A stretch of 64,000 nucleotides of DNA from Acinetobacter bereziniae LMG 1003 = CIP 70.12 (GTDB lineage: Bacteria; Pseudomonadota; Gammaproteobacteria; Pseudomonadales; Moraxellaceae). The stretch's first letter is position 1, and each line of letters begins with the position of its first letter. Shown piece after piece: positions 17,418 to 27,400 of this stretch. Below the pieces are notes generated by a model that was not told the origin of the DNA, did not search any database, and saw only the letters and a program-made list of their open reading frames with translations. Position numbers and translations under genes: made by a program. The stretch covers positions 942,190-1,006,189 of the forward strand of contig NZ_KB849756.1 of assembly GCF_000368925.1 (NCBI RefSeq), in the 5' to 3' direction.

Positions 17418-18023
17418 TTAAATGATTCCTTCATCCTTCATTGCTTTTTGTACCGAGGGATGTTGTTGCATACGATGCATAAATCCTTGTAATGCCTTGA
17501 GATGACTAAGATCCAAATTAATAAACGATGCCCAACGAGTGACCACAAATAGATAAATATCTGCAATTGTAAAACCCTGCCCCAATACATTTTCTGAATC
17601 AGCAAATTGCTGATCTACCCATGCATATTGCTTTAATAATTTTTCTCTGAAAATATCTTTACTCGCCTCATCAAAACCTTTTTGGAAAAAAGGTGCATAG
17701 GATTTATGCAATTCTGAACTTATATAATTCATCCATTCTAATACCTTATAGCGCTTCAAATCGCCAAATGCTGGTAATAAATGAGTATTTTGCATTATTT
17801 CAGCCAAATACTGACTGATAATTGCCCCCTCACTGAGATGCAATCCCTCATCTGTAATCAGAAATGGGACCTGTCCTTTCGGATTGATTTTCAAAAAATC
17901 TTGTCCATCTTCCGTTTGGTGGTTTTTAAATGAAACATTGACTAACTTAAAATCATGTCCAATTTCTTGTAGCACAATATGCGGAGCCAGTGAACATGCA
18001 CCTGCGGTATAAAAAAGTCTCAT
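17418..18023 (-). CDS. Beta-class glutathione S-transferase
   Basis: This 201-aa cytosolic glutathione S-transferase would conjugate or bind glutathione. The start MRLFYTAGACSLAPHI carries the cysteine (Cys10) typical of bacterial beta-class GSTs, and the thioredoxin-like domain has the cis-proline motif GQVPFL and the GSH-contact region LSEGAII. An all-helical C-terminal domain follows. It is divergent from a LysR regulator 97 bp away, which may control it. Confidence 0.88.
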   Translation of the reverse strand: MRLFYTAGACSLAPHIVLQEIGHDFKLVNVSFKNHQTEDGQDFLKINPKGQVPFLITDEGLHLSEGAIISQYLAEIMQNTHLLPAFGDLKRYKVLEWMNYISSELHKSYAPFFQKGFDEASKDIFREKLLKQYAWVDQQFADSENVLGQGFTIADIYLFVVTRWASFINLDLSHLKALQGFMHRMQQHPSVQKAMKDEGII

Positions 18024-18120
18024 CGATTAATTCCCTGAATTGATTTAAGCTCATGCTATCCTTAACATCATGAACAATAAATACGCATAATATCAATTCA
18101 CTTATTACATGGTGTATATA

Positions 18121-19038
18121 ATGGATACAGCATTAAATCGAACAATGTTCAGCAATATTGAGATATTCTGTTTAGTTGCTGAACAACAAAGTTTTTCTAA
18201 TGCTGCTCATCAAGCAGGTTTGACACCGGCAGCTGTGAGTAGATCCATTGCTCGGCTGGAACAACGGCTAGGTCTGCAACTATTTAGCAGAACCACTCGT
18301 AAAGTACGCTTAACTCAGGCAGGTGAAGAATATTTTTTTGAATGTAAACAAGTACTGAAACAGATTATTGCAGTCGAACAGCGATTAAAGAATGATTCAG
18401 CACAACTATCAGGAATGATTCGGATAAGTTTACCTACACCGTTTGGGCATTTTAGAGTACTTCCACTTTTACCTAAATTCCAAAGGCTTTATCCTGAAAT
18501 TAAATTTGAAATACAACTCACCAATAAAAATGTTGACTTTATTACAGAAGGATTTGATCTTGCCATTCGCGGTCGAAATATTCCTGACTCAAATCTCATT
18601 GCTCGTCGTTTAGAAAATGCTGATCTACTTATAGTCGCATCACCAGAATACTTAAAGAAAAATGGCATTCCCTCGAATATTACTGACTTACAGCATCATC
18701 AATGTATTCAATACTTATTACCGAGTACGGGAAAAGCACTGCCTTGGTCTATTTTACTCAATCAAGAAATCATGGATATTCAAACACAAGGATATTTAAG
18801 TTGTAATGAGGATATTTTAGCGACCATTACGCTTGCTCGCTATGGGGCTGGTCTATTGCAAACATGTCGATTTGCGATTGAAGATGATTTAAAGCAGGGA
18901 CGGCTGATTGAAGTCCTACAACAATATGCTGGGGCGCAACGACCTTTTTCGCTGTTATATCCTAAAATTAAATATGAACAACGACATATCCGTTTGTTCA
19001 TTGATTTTCTAATCGAGCATTTAAGCACTTTAATTTAG
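18121..19038 (+). CDS. LysR-family transcriptional regulator
   Basis: This 305-aa regulator has the N-terminal winged helix (FCLVAEQQSFSNAAHQAG then LTPAAVSRSIARLEQRLG) and a substrate-binding-like effector domain of the CrgA/DmlR type. The ATG at 18121 is preferred over one at 18109 because GGTG lies about 6 bases before it. It is divergent from the GST gene and most likely regulates it. The effector is unknown. Confidence 0.87.
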   Translation: MDTALNRTMFSNIEIFCLVAEQQSFSNAAHQAGLTPAAVSRSIARLEQRLGLQLFSRTTRKVRLTQAGEEYFFECKQVLKQIIAVEQRLKNDSAQLSGMIRISLPTPFGHFRVLPLLPKFQRLYPEIKFEIQLTNKNVDFITEGFDLAIRGRNIPDSNLIARRLENADLLIVASPEYLKKNGIPSNITDLQHHQCIQYLLPSTGKALPWSILLNQEIMDIQTQGYLSCNEDILATITLARYGAGLLQTCRFAIEDDLKQGRLIEVLQQYAGAQRPFSLLYPKIKYEQRHIRLFIDFLIEHLSTLI

Positions 19039-19088
19039 ATTAAATCGAATACGGATAGCCAATTACTTTAGTACCCAACTTGGTATTT

Positions 19089-19655
19089 TTATTTTGCTTT
19101 CCATTGTCCAGAAACCTGAATATTGACTTTCTCCCCGACGCCACCTATTGCCTTTTTCATGCCAAAATCACTACGTTTAATGGTTGTTGACGAGGTAAAA
19201 TCCAATAATTTTGGATCATTGGAATGAGGTTTAATCGTCGCCTTAAATGTTACCGGTTTAACTACATTTCGTAACGTTAACTGACCTAAAATTAAATATT
19301 GATGATTGGCTAATGGTTTAAAAGAAGTGCTTTTAAAACTTGCAGTTGGATATTTTTCTGCATAGAACAAATCTTGCCCCATAATCATATTTTTTAATGA
19401 TGATTTACTGATACTTAGGCTATTTACATCCATCACAAATTGAGTCGATGCAGATTGAGGAGTATTTATATCAAAATCTAGTTGCGACTGAACCTTTTGA
19501 AACTGCCCTTTAACAATATTGACTCCCAATGAGTCAATGTGAAAACCTACCTGGCTATTTGCTGTCAAAGACCAAGTTGCTGCATAAGCGGAAAGTGCGA
19601 AAATCGAACAACTACATAGAGCAATACTCTTTGTTGCAACTGATTTAAAATTCAT
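19089..19655 (-). CDS. YceI-family periplasmic protein
   Basis: YceI proteins form a lipocalin-like beta-barrel that binds isoprenoid or similar lipid chains in the periplasm. The 188-aa product has a signal peptide ending near SAYAATW and then the family pattern WSLTANSQVGFHIDSLG...VKGQF, with TLRNVVKPVTF and RSDFGM further on. The ATG at 19655 follows GGAG by 6 bases, while an in-frame TTG lies inside that ribosome site region. It converges on the LysR gene. Confidence 0.9.
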   Translation of the reverse strand: MNFKSVATKSIALCSCSIFALSAYAATWSLTANSQVGFHIDSLGVNIVKGQFQKVQSQLDFDINTPQSASTQFVMDVNSLSISKSSLKNMIMGQDLFYAEKYPTASFKSTSFKPLANHQYLILGQLTLRNVVKPVTFKATIKPHSNDPKLLDFTSSTTIKRSDFGMKKAIGGVGEKVNIQVSGQWKAK

Positions 19656-19726
19656 AGACCGCTCCAAATCTTGTTTTGCTATTTTTTGTCCTGCTCTACA
19701 GTGTATTGCATCAGCATCAAAATAGA

Positions 19727-20293
19727 TTAAAGATTTGATTTGTCTTCGGTTTGGTATTTGTATTTTAATTGTTGATAAATTTCAGTTTTTTGAAATTCCG
19801 CTAAAAACTCTGCTGTGCCTAGTGGAAATTCAGCTTGATAAATTTCACCACGATAATACGCCTCACGTAGCGGCGTAGCAGAAATAGAACCTACCAAGCT
19901 GTCCAGCTCAACCATTTCCCATTCTGGAAAAAGCTTTAAATAATAAGAAGAATCATCTTTAAAATGTCCAATTAAACCCATTTTATCATGGTCTAATACA
20001 ACTCCTTTGACCAATGATTTAACCAATTCAACCCATTTGGCATCATTATAAACATCAATCACATGAACAAATTTAATTCGCTTTTGATCTGCTGCTGAGA
20101 AATTTGATAAAATCATCTGTTCCCTTTCTGAAGCCAGAAAAGGATTTTTGGTATTCCGCTCATTCTGTGCCGACCCTAACGCCAAAATCACGAAGTGACT
20201 CTGTTGTAATGCAATTTTGATGGTTTGCATGTGCGCTAAATGAAAAGGCTGGAAACGTCCAATATAAACCAGATAATCAAATTTATAAGTCAT
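19727..20293 (-). CDS. nadM: NMN adenylyltransferase, NadM type
   Basis: NadM joins NMN and ATP to make NAD. The 188-aa nucleotidyltransferase has GRFQPFHLAH near the N-terminus, with the HxxH nucleotide site at His18/His21, and the ISATPLREAYYRG motif (ISxTxxR) near residue 147. It lacks the Nudix domain fused to NadM in some bacteria and the kinase domain of NadR. Acinetobacter is known to have this NadM route from NMN. The gene stands alone, divergent from an enoyl-CoA hydratase gene. Confidence 0.88.
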   Translation of the reverse strand: MTYKFDYLVYIGRFQPFHLAHMQTIKIALQQSHFVILALGSAQNERNTKNPFLASEREQMILSNFSAADQKRIKFVHVIDVYNDAKWVELVKSLVKGVVLDHDKMGLIGHFKDDSSYYLKLFPEWEMVELDSLVGSISATPLREAYYRGEIYQAEFPLGTAEFLAEFQKTEIYQQLKYKYQTEDKSNL

Positions 20294-20394
20294 AAAGCAA
20301 ATTTTTTATGAACTCATCAGTTGCAACATAAATTCAAATATGCGACATAATGAGGGCATAAAATCCAATTAAATTTTAAAGCAAGGATAGTACG

Positions 20395-21195
20395 ATGACA
20401 CTCAGTTGTATTCAACAACCTCATCAACATTTAAACGCAAATTTAGAAAATGGTGTACTGACTTTAGCAATTAATCGACCAGAAGCTAAAAATGCACTGT
20501 ACGGAGAACTCTATCTTTGGATTGCAAAAGCGTTAGACGAAGCGGATCAAGACAATGATGTACGTGTGGTCATTTTACGTGGTGCCGAAGCTGATTTTAG
20601 TGCGGGAAATGATATGAAAGACTTTATGGCTTTCATTCAACAACCGCTTGAAGGCAAGGAAGGAGACGGTCCTCCTTTTGTCTTACTCAAAGCTGCTGCA
20701 CGTTTATCTAAACCTTTAATATGCGCAGTACGTGGCGTTGCAATCGGGATCGGTGTAACGATTCTTTTACATGCGGATTTGGTTTATGCAGACAATACTG
20801 CACTGTTCCAGATTCCATTTGTAAGCTTAGGATTATCACCTGAAGGCGCTTCAAGCAAACTTTTAATTCAACAGGCAGGCTATCACAAAGCAGCTGAACT
20901 GTTGTTAACAGCACAAAAATTTAACAGTGAAAAAGCTTTAAATGCGGGGCTAATCAATAGTATTGAAGACGATGTTTATGGTCATGCACTTCATCAAGCT
21001 CAAACGCTTGCCGCGCTTCCATTGGCATCAATCAAACAAACCAAAGCATTAATGAAGCACAATCTCGAAGAAATTATTCAATGTGTAGATGATGAAGCAG
21101 TCATCTTTATGCAACGAGTAAAATCACCAGAAATGGCAGAAGCCGTCGCCGCATTTATGCAAAAGCGCAAGCCAAACTTTTCACAGTTTAATTAA
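20395..21195 (+). CDS. Enoyl-CoA hydratase/isomerase family protein
   Basis: This 266-aa crotonase-fold enzyme has the oxyanion-hole segments ADFSAGNDMKDF and VRGVAIGIGVTILLHADLVYA and the second active-site region FQIPFVSLGLSPEGASS. It would hydrate or isomerise an enoyl-CoA in fatty-acid or aromatic breakdown. No other beta-oxidation gene is adjacent, so the substrate is not defined. AAGGATAG precedes the ATG. Confidence 0.87.
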   Translation: MTLSCIQQPHQHLNANLENGVLTLAINRPEAKNALYGELYLWIAKALDEADQDNDVRVVILRGAEADFSAGNDMKDFMAFIQQPLEGKEGDGPPFVLLKAAARLSKPLICAVRGVAIGIGVTILLHADLVYADNTALFQIPFVSLGLSPEGASSKLLIQQAGYHKAAELLLTAQKFNSEKALNAGLINSIEDDVYGHALHQAQTLAALPLASIKQTKALMKHNLEEIIQCVDDEAVIFMQRVKSPEMAEAVAAFMQKRKPNFSQFN

Positions 21196-21210
21196 TTCAT
21201 TTCATCCGAA

Positions 21211-21246
21211 AAACCACTGTATTACAAATATTCAGTGGTTTTTTTT
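21211..21246 (+). terminator. Intrinsic terminator after the hydratase gene
   Basis: The stem AAACCACTG / CAGTGGTTT with a 13-base loop is followed by a run of eight T. Confidence 0.9.
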
Positions 21247-21294
21247 ATTTCTGATTCTCTAAAATTGAACGATTCAACATTCAGTACAAATATT

Positions 21295-22056
21295 ATGTCT
21301 CAAGATTCATCAAGCACTAAAAAACGTTATTACGAACCGGCTCCGCAAGATATCGATATTGAAAATTTTCGAAAAGTAATTGAAAGCCGTCGTTCGGTTC
21401 GTAAATTCACTGAAAAACAAATTCCTGCGGAAGTGTTAGATGCATGTTTAGATTTGGCATTGCTTGCGCCTAACTCATCTAATTTACAACCGTGGACGTT
21501 CTATGTGGTTCAATCTGAATCTAAAAAGAAACAACTGATTAAAGCGTGTCTCAGTCAATTATCAGCCAAAACTGCGGCAGAATTAATCGTCTGTGTAGCT
21601 CGAATAGACCGTATTGATGAAATGGCAAAAATGAATCTAAGTGATTTTCCATTTCCAGAAGCACCAAGAGCGGTCAAGCAATATTATAAGTTTATCGCCT
21701 ATAACTATAAAACAGGTTATCTCAATGCTCTCGGTAACTTTAAAAAAGTGGCTTTTAAAGTTGCACGAACTTTAGATAAACAGCTTCCTGTTACTGCATT
21801 TAATCCTGCGGATGCTCAACTTTGGGCAAGTAAAACCACAGCTTTGGCTTGTGAAAATCTGGTCCTTTCTTTACGTGCTTATGGTTTTGATAGTTGTATG
21901 ATGGAAGGTTTTGATGAGCCTTTAGTCCGTAAAATCCTCAACTTAGGTCCTAAAGAATTTCCAATCATGGTCATCAGTGCTGGTGAGCGTGCTGAGGACG
22001 GTGTGTTTTTCCCACAATATCGCTTTGATCGTAAATTATTCATTCAAAAAGTTTAA
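21295..22056 (+). CDS. Nitroreductase-family flavoprotein
   Basis: This 253-aa FMN-dependent oxidoreductase of the nitroreductase family has the FMN-phosphate motif ESRRSVRKFTEKQIP, then LLAPNSSNLQPWTF, and near the end GERAEDGVF. It would reduce nitro or quinone-type compounds with NAD(P)H; the natural substrate is not evident. The ATG at 21295 is used because the upstream extension of the frame runs through the preceding terminator. It ends just before a long palindrome. Confidence 0.85.
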   Translation: MSQDSSSTKKRYYEPAPQDIDIENFRKVIESRRSVRKFTEKQIPAEVLDACLDLALLAPNSSNLQPWTFYVVQSESKKKQLIKACLSQLSAKTAAELIVCVARIDRIDEMAKMNLSDFPFPEAPRAVKQYYKFIAYNYKTGYLNALGNFKKVAFKVARTLDKQLPVTAFNPADAQLWASKTTALACENLVLSLRAYGFDSCMMEGFDEPLVRKILNLGPKEFPIMVISAGERAEDGVFFPQYRFDRKLFIQKV

Positions 22057-22062
22057 TTTTAA

Positions 22063-22106
22063 AGCACAAACTAACCCGCTCTCTAGAGAGCGGGTTAGTT
22101 TGTGCT
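22063..22106. repeat. 44-bp perfect palindrome between convergent genes
   Basis: Two 22-base arms meet with no spacer. The arm begins AGCACAAACTAACCC and the centre is CTCTAGAG. Either RNA strand would fold into the same long hairpin. It starts 6 bases after the nitroreductase stop and takes in two bases of the stop codon of the convergent gene. It could be a bidirectional terminator, although flanking T-runs are short. Confidence 0.9.
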
Positions 22107-22422
22107 ATATGTTGATATCAATCATTTGGATAAATTCAAAAGCTGGTTCTTCATAAGGATGACTCGTTTTCAAAGCTATTGCAACAGCTTTAGCTGTATG
22201 CTCTGGAACAATGGTTTCTACACGCCATTCAGGCAGTTGTTCTAAATGACCTAACTCCCCAATAAAAGGCTTCGCTCCCTTTATTGGTTTAAATTGTCCC
22301 ATACCTAATACTTGCCATGCACAATGCTCGTAGTCCCCAATTCCTCCTGCACCCGCATCAAAAATGGCTTGCTTGGTGATTTCCAAATGGGATTCAGGAA
22401 CATAATAAATAAGTTTAAGCAT
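22105..22422 (-). CDS. Nif3/YqfO-like small protein
   Basis: This 105-aa protein resembles the CutA-like insert domain of Nif3/YqfO proteins, found as stand-alone proteins in gammaproteobacteria. Landmarks are KLIYYVPESHLE at the start, AGAGGIGDYEHCAWQ, and SHPYEEPAFEF near the end. The function is unknown; the full-length relatives bind two metals, but this domain alone lacks those sites. The ATG at 22422 lies 7 bases after GGAG, and the frame upstream to 22446 is not family-like. Confidence 0.83.
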   Translation of the reverse strand: MLKLIYYVPESHLEITKQAIFDAGAGGIGDYEHCAWQVLGMGQFKPIKGAKPFIGELGHLEQLPEWRVETIVPEHTAKAVAIALKTSHPYEEPAFEFIQMIDINI

Positions 22423-22473
22423 AGACACACTCCAGATCAAAACCAATTGGCTTATCTTTAAACGACCATAAGA

Positions 22474-23763
22474 CTACGGTTTAAGTCTAAGGTCATATCC
22501 AGTTCTACTTTTGGTTTCAAATGCCTCATCTCGATCGATCTTATATAAAATTAAGTCTGATAAATAAATACTTCTTGGAAGTTTGATCAGTGCTGTGATC
22601 TGATTATAAATATAAAACCCCATTTTAGCTTCAGTATCAAATTTGCGTTTATAAAAAACTAAAGCCACTTGATACAAGATGACCAATAACATGATTGCAA
22701 AATATAGATAGGTGAAAAATACAAAGTCAGCAACCAAAGCAAAAAACAACCAAATAAAAAATAAGATTGCAGCCATCACAATGATCATGATTACACATTC
22801 AGCCCATCCATGATGTTGACTCAGGGTGGTAGGTTGATCTTCATCTAAGTATAAATACCGCTCTCGGTCGTATAAATACCAAATATAGTAGCCCTTCTCA
22901 TCTGGAAATTCTGTTAAAACAACATCAACATTTCGTCCATTCTTGACATAAAACTCATCAAAATAACCATAAATCGGTAAGCCATTTAATGTTGCTGTAA
23001 CCTCAAAAAATGGGTCTGTGTCTTTTGCTGACAAAGGAATCTTTTGCGATCGAATATTGTTAATTTCGCCTTTTTGTGCTTGCAGCTTAAATTTAAGCTC
23101 TTGAAACTCAGTTAAATTTTCTCTATTCCGCTGATTGCACATTCTTTCAACCAATGCTTGAGATTGAATCAAATTATGCTTTTTAGAAATATTCAGTACA
23201 TGCTCCATAAAATAAAGATCTGGAATGACTTCAAAATACGAGTTTGTCATCCTGAAATATTGGAGTTGCTGTTGTTCTAAATTAGGTAGTTGCAGTAATT
23301 TAAATACTTGATCTGCATATTGATATTGAGGGTTGATCAGACGATGAACTAAAAAAAAGCAAGTCAATAGTACAGATAAACATAAAATACCGAAAACGTA
23401 TTGGACAATATCAAAATAATAAACCGTGCTGTCCATGACCAATTGATAAATCACCAATTCTAAAACTAAAATTAAAATGATCCAAAATGTAGAAAACCAT
23501 GTTTTATATAATTGATTAGATAGTTTTTTAGCGTTCACCTGATAGATTGCATCATTCAAATATAGCAATCCATCATCTAGTTTAAACACCGCGTCTATTT
23601 CATCATGTTTTCCATGGAAAATAATTTTGACGCGATCACCCACCTTAAAATAGAAATCACTTTTTAATGGGAATGTATAATTCATTTGATCAATCACTAA
23701 GCGAAATTGTTCAGTATTTTTATCATATGACGTTGTTGCGATCGTACCTTCGACACATCGCAT
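22474..23763 (-). CDS. Multi-pass membrane protein, unknown
   Basis: I do not recognise this 429-aa protein. A soluble beta-rich N-terminal part (about 1-85, with FYFKVGDRVKIIFHG) is followed by two helices (about 90-140), a cytoplasmic-looking middle of about 190 residues, and two more helices (about 325-380). The ATG at 23763 has GGAAA upstream. Together with the lipoprotein next to it and the genes beyond gyrA it belongs to a set of envelope proteins with no clear relatives. Confidence 0.7.
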   Translation of the reverse strand: MRCVEGTIATTSYDKNTEQFRLVIDQMNYTFPLKSDFYFKVGDRVKIIFHGKHDEIDAVFKLDDGLLYLNDAIYQVNAKKLSNQLYKTWFSTFWIILILVLELVIYQLVMDSTVYYFDIVQYVFGILCLSVLLTCFFLVHRLINPQYQYADQVFKLLQLPNLEQQQLQYFRMTNSYFEVIPDLYFMEHVLNISKKHNLIQSQALVERMCNQRNRENLTEFQELKFKLQAQKGEINNIRSQKIPLSAKDTDPFFEVTATLNGLPIYGYFDEFYVKNGRNVDVVLTEFPDEKGYYIWYLYDRERYLYLDEDQPTTLSQHHGWAECVIMIIVMAAILFFIWLFFALVADFVFFTYLYFAIMLLVILYQVALVFYKRKFDTEAKMGFYIYNQITALIKLPRSIYLSDLILYKIDRDEAFETKSRTGYDLRLKP

Positions 23764-23858
23764 CGTTAAATTTTCCAAATATGTTACCTTTATTGTTAAA
23801 TTTCTAGAAGTTTGATGAAAAAATATAATTAAAATAGTCAGTTGAATTTCAATTGCGA

Positions 23859-24344
23859 TCAGTAAATAGTCCTATGTATATTGATACCTGCAATATTTTT
23901 TTGAGTCTGATCTGCTCGAAATGTAACCGTATAGCGATTTTGTGATTTACCATAATCATAAAGATAAGTGGCTATAACAAAATGCCCTTCTCCGACATAA
24001 TACTGATTGCCAAATGAAATTCGCTCTTTTTTCAATAAAGGATCATAGTAAGGAATATAACTGGATAACTCTAAAAGCGCTGTTTCATCATCCTGCATCT
24101 CTTGATAAGCTTTAGGTTCGAGTAATTTTTCTATGGTTGCAACATCTTTGTCTCGAATCGCAATATAGAGTGCCTCTGCATTTTGCTCCTCTTGCTCAGT
24201 CAATTCTCGCATTTTTTCATTCATTTTCTGCTCAAGCTTTGCGACGAGTTCTTGCTTTTTTTGATCACTAAAATTTTTCACTTGATCACAAGCACCCACT
24301 ATAAAAGCACTACTTATCAAAGAAAGTTTGTATAATTTTTTCAT
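23859..24344 (-). CDS. Predicted lipoprotein, unknown
   Basis: This 161-aa protein has a short signal peptide ending in a lipobox (IVGAC, Cys19), so it should be anchored by lipid. Residues about 25-60 are highly charged and likely form a coiled coil (Lys/Glu/Gln-rich). A mixed domain with several tyrosines follows. The family is not recognised. It lies just downstream of gyrA on the same strand but behind a terminator. Confidence 0.75.
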   Translation of the reverse strand: MKKLYKLSLISSAFIVGACDQVKNFSDQKKQELVAKLEQKMNEKMRELTEQEEQNAEALYIAIRDKDVATIEKLLEPKAYQEMQDDETALLELSSYIPYYDPLLKKERISFGNQYYVGEGHFVIATYLYDYGKSQNRYTVTFRADQTQKNIAGINIHRTIY

Positions 24345-24388
24345 TGTTTAATTGACTCAACGATCTTTTTTATTGATTTTTAAATGAT

Positions 24389-24412
24389 AAAAAGGACGCC
24401 TAAGCGTCCTTC
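24389..24412 (-). terminator. Intrinsic terminator of gyrA
   Basis: The stem AAGGACGC / GCGTCCTT with a 4-base loop is followed on the minus strand by a T-run. Confidence 0.88.
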
Positions 24413-24426
24413 TATGCCGTATAGAA

Positions 24427-27400
24427 TTATTCTTCTGAGGCACCTTCATCAGACTCAGTTTCACCCTCGTCCATGATAGTTTCCTCATCTACTAATTTTT
24501 CAGCATCAATCAACTGCTCTGAACTATCAGTATGATCTTCATCAACAAGTGCAGCTAATTCTTCTTCAACTGCTTCTACCGCAACCACACCGACCAAGAC
24601 TTCTTCATTACCTAAGCGAATCAAACGAACACCTTGAGCATTACGACCCGTTCTTGCAACTTCCGAAGCTCGGGTACGAACTAAAGTACCACCGTCAGAA
24701 ATCAGCATTAACTCTTTGGATGCATCAATTGCAACCGCGCCGACCAATTCACCATTACGTTCAGATGTTTTGATTGCAATCACACCCTTACCGCCACGTT
24801 TCTTGGTTGGGAAATCATCTACAGGTGTACGTTTACCATAACCATTTGCAGATGCACAAAGCACCTCTCCAGTTTCAGGCACAACAACCAATGAGACAAT
24901 ACGACTCACGATATTCAAATCTGATGAATCTTCATCATCTGAATCTACATCGGTTTCTGAGTCTTCTTCAGCTTGAGCAGCAGCCAAGCTAACACGCATA
25001 CCACGAACACCTTTCGCTGTACGCCCCATCACACGCGCGTCAGTTTCAGAGAAGCGGATTGCCTTACCTTCATTTGAGAACAACATGATTTGCTGTTCAC
25101 CATCGGTAATTGCCACACCAATCAGCGTATCTTCTTCTTTTAACTCAATCGCACGTAAACCATTTGAACGTACATTACTGAATTGTTCTAATTCAACACG
25201 TTTAACAGTACCTGATGCTGTTGCCATAAATACATAGAAGTTTTTGCGAACACTTTCTACACGTTCTGCAAATTCTGCAATCAATTCATCATCAAGATCT
25301 GAAGCAGATAATTCCAATCCAATTTCTTTCAACTGCTTACGTAAAGCATCTGATAAATCATCTGGGTTTTCGCCTAATTCAGCAAATGCAGCTTTTAATG
25401 CTTCATAGTGCGAATCGATAATTGCATTTTCACGAAGTTTTGCGACATTTGTACGCACAAAACTTCTAAACTCAGTTAAACGTTCTGTAAATTTCTTCGG
25501 TGCATCAATCACAGGAAGAATCGCTGTAATTGTTTCATCCGCATCTAATGGCAACAAGTTCACCATTGGGCGTCCTTTTGCGCCACGAGATGCTTGTGGT
25601 ACTTCAAATACTTTTAAGCGATATACTTTACCCACATTGGTAAAGCACAACACTGTTGCATGGTTTGAAGTCACAATTAAGTGCTGAATATAATCGTCTT
25701 CTTTCATCGTCGTAGCCGACTTACCACGTCCACCACGGCGTTGAGCAGCGTAGTCTGACAATGGCTGAGTTTTGGCATAACCTGACTTAGAAACGGTCAA
25801 TACCACTTGCTCTTCAGGGATTAAATCTTCACGTGAGAAGTCAATACGAGACTCAACAATCTCGGTACGACGACCATCACCATATTGCTGAAGAATCAAC
25901 GCTAACTCTTCTTTGATCACGCCCATCAACAAATTAAAGTCATTTAAAATTGCAGTGAGTTCAGCAATTTGAGCCAAAATTTCAGAATATTCTGCTTGTA
26001 ACTTGTCTTGTTCAAGACCTGTTAAACGATGCAAACGTAATTCTAAAATTGCGCCGACTTGCGCTGGAGACAAACGGTAAACCAAACCATCTAAACCAAA
26101 TGGACGATTTGGATCTTCACCTTCGATCTCATCTGGGCGAACTGAAATTGCACCTGCTTTTTCGAGCAATGCAACAACATTGCCACCTGCCCATTCACCC
26201 GCAAGTAGACGTTCACGCGCTTCTGTTGGATTTGCCGAAGTTTTGATGGTCTCAATAATTTCATCAATATTGGCTAAAGCAACAGTCAAACCTTCCAAGA
26301 TATGTCCACGTTCACGCGCTTTACGTAATTCGAACATGGTGCGGCGAGTCACAACTTCTTGACGATGACGAATAAATGCCGCAACAATATCTTTTAAATT
26401 CATTAATTTAGGCTGACCATTATCAAGACAGACCATATTAATGCTGAAAGAGTTTTCTAATTGGGTATTGAGGAATAAATTATTGACGATAACTTCAGCA
26501 TTTTCTCCACGCTTTAAGTCAATCGCAATGCGCATCCCGTCTTTATCAGATTCATCACGTAGCTCTGAAATACCTTCAAGTTTCTTTTCTTTAACCAATT
26601 CAGCAATTCGCTCAATGGTTTTTGCTTTATTGACTTGATATGGAATTTCTGTAAATACGATTGTTGTGCGACCTGTTTTCTGGTCTTCTTCAAAATGATA
26701 TTTACCACGAATGTGCAAACGACCTTTACCTGTACGGTAAGCATCTACAATTCCTGATTTACCATAAATAATACCACCTGTAGGGAAGTCTGGACCAGTC
26801 ACATGTTCCATCAATCCTTCAACAGAGATATTCGGATTATTTGCATATGCTAAACAAGCATTGATCACTTCTGTCAGGTTATGCGGCGCCATATTGGTCG
26901 CCATACCCACAGCAATACCCGTTACACCATTGATCAATAAGTTGGGAATACGTGTTGGCATAACTTGAGGGATACGCTCAGATCCATCATAGTTATCTTC
27001 CCATTCGACTGTATCTTTCTCTAGGTCAGCCAGTATTTCGTGGGTCAATTTGCGCATACGAACTTCGGTATAACGCATCGCTGCGGCACTGTCACCATCG
27101 ACAGAACCAAAGTTTCCCTGACCATCAACCAATTGATAACGTAAGCTAAAGTCTTGCGCCATACGAACAATGGTTTCATAAACAGCTGAGTCACCATGTG
27201 GGTGATATTTACCGATTACGTCACCAACAACACGTGCCGATTTTTTATAAGCTTTGTTATAATCATTGCCTAACTCGTGCATAGCGAATAGCACACGACG
27301 ATGAACGGGCTTTAAGCCATCTCTCACGTCTGGTAATGCACGAGATACAATAACACTCATGGCATAATCGAGATATGAGCTTTTTAGTTCATCCTCAATG

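Noticed and set aside
24549..26638. Several open frames of 60-76 codons on the strand opposite gyrA
   Set aside because: They lie wholly inside gyrA, have biased compositions typical of antisense frames and no start signals.
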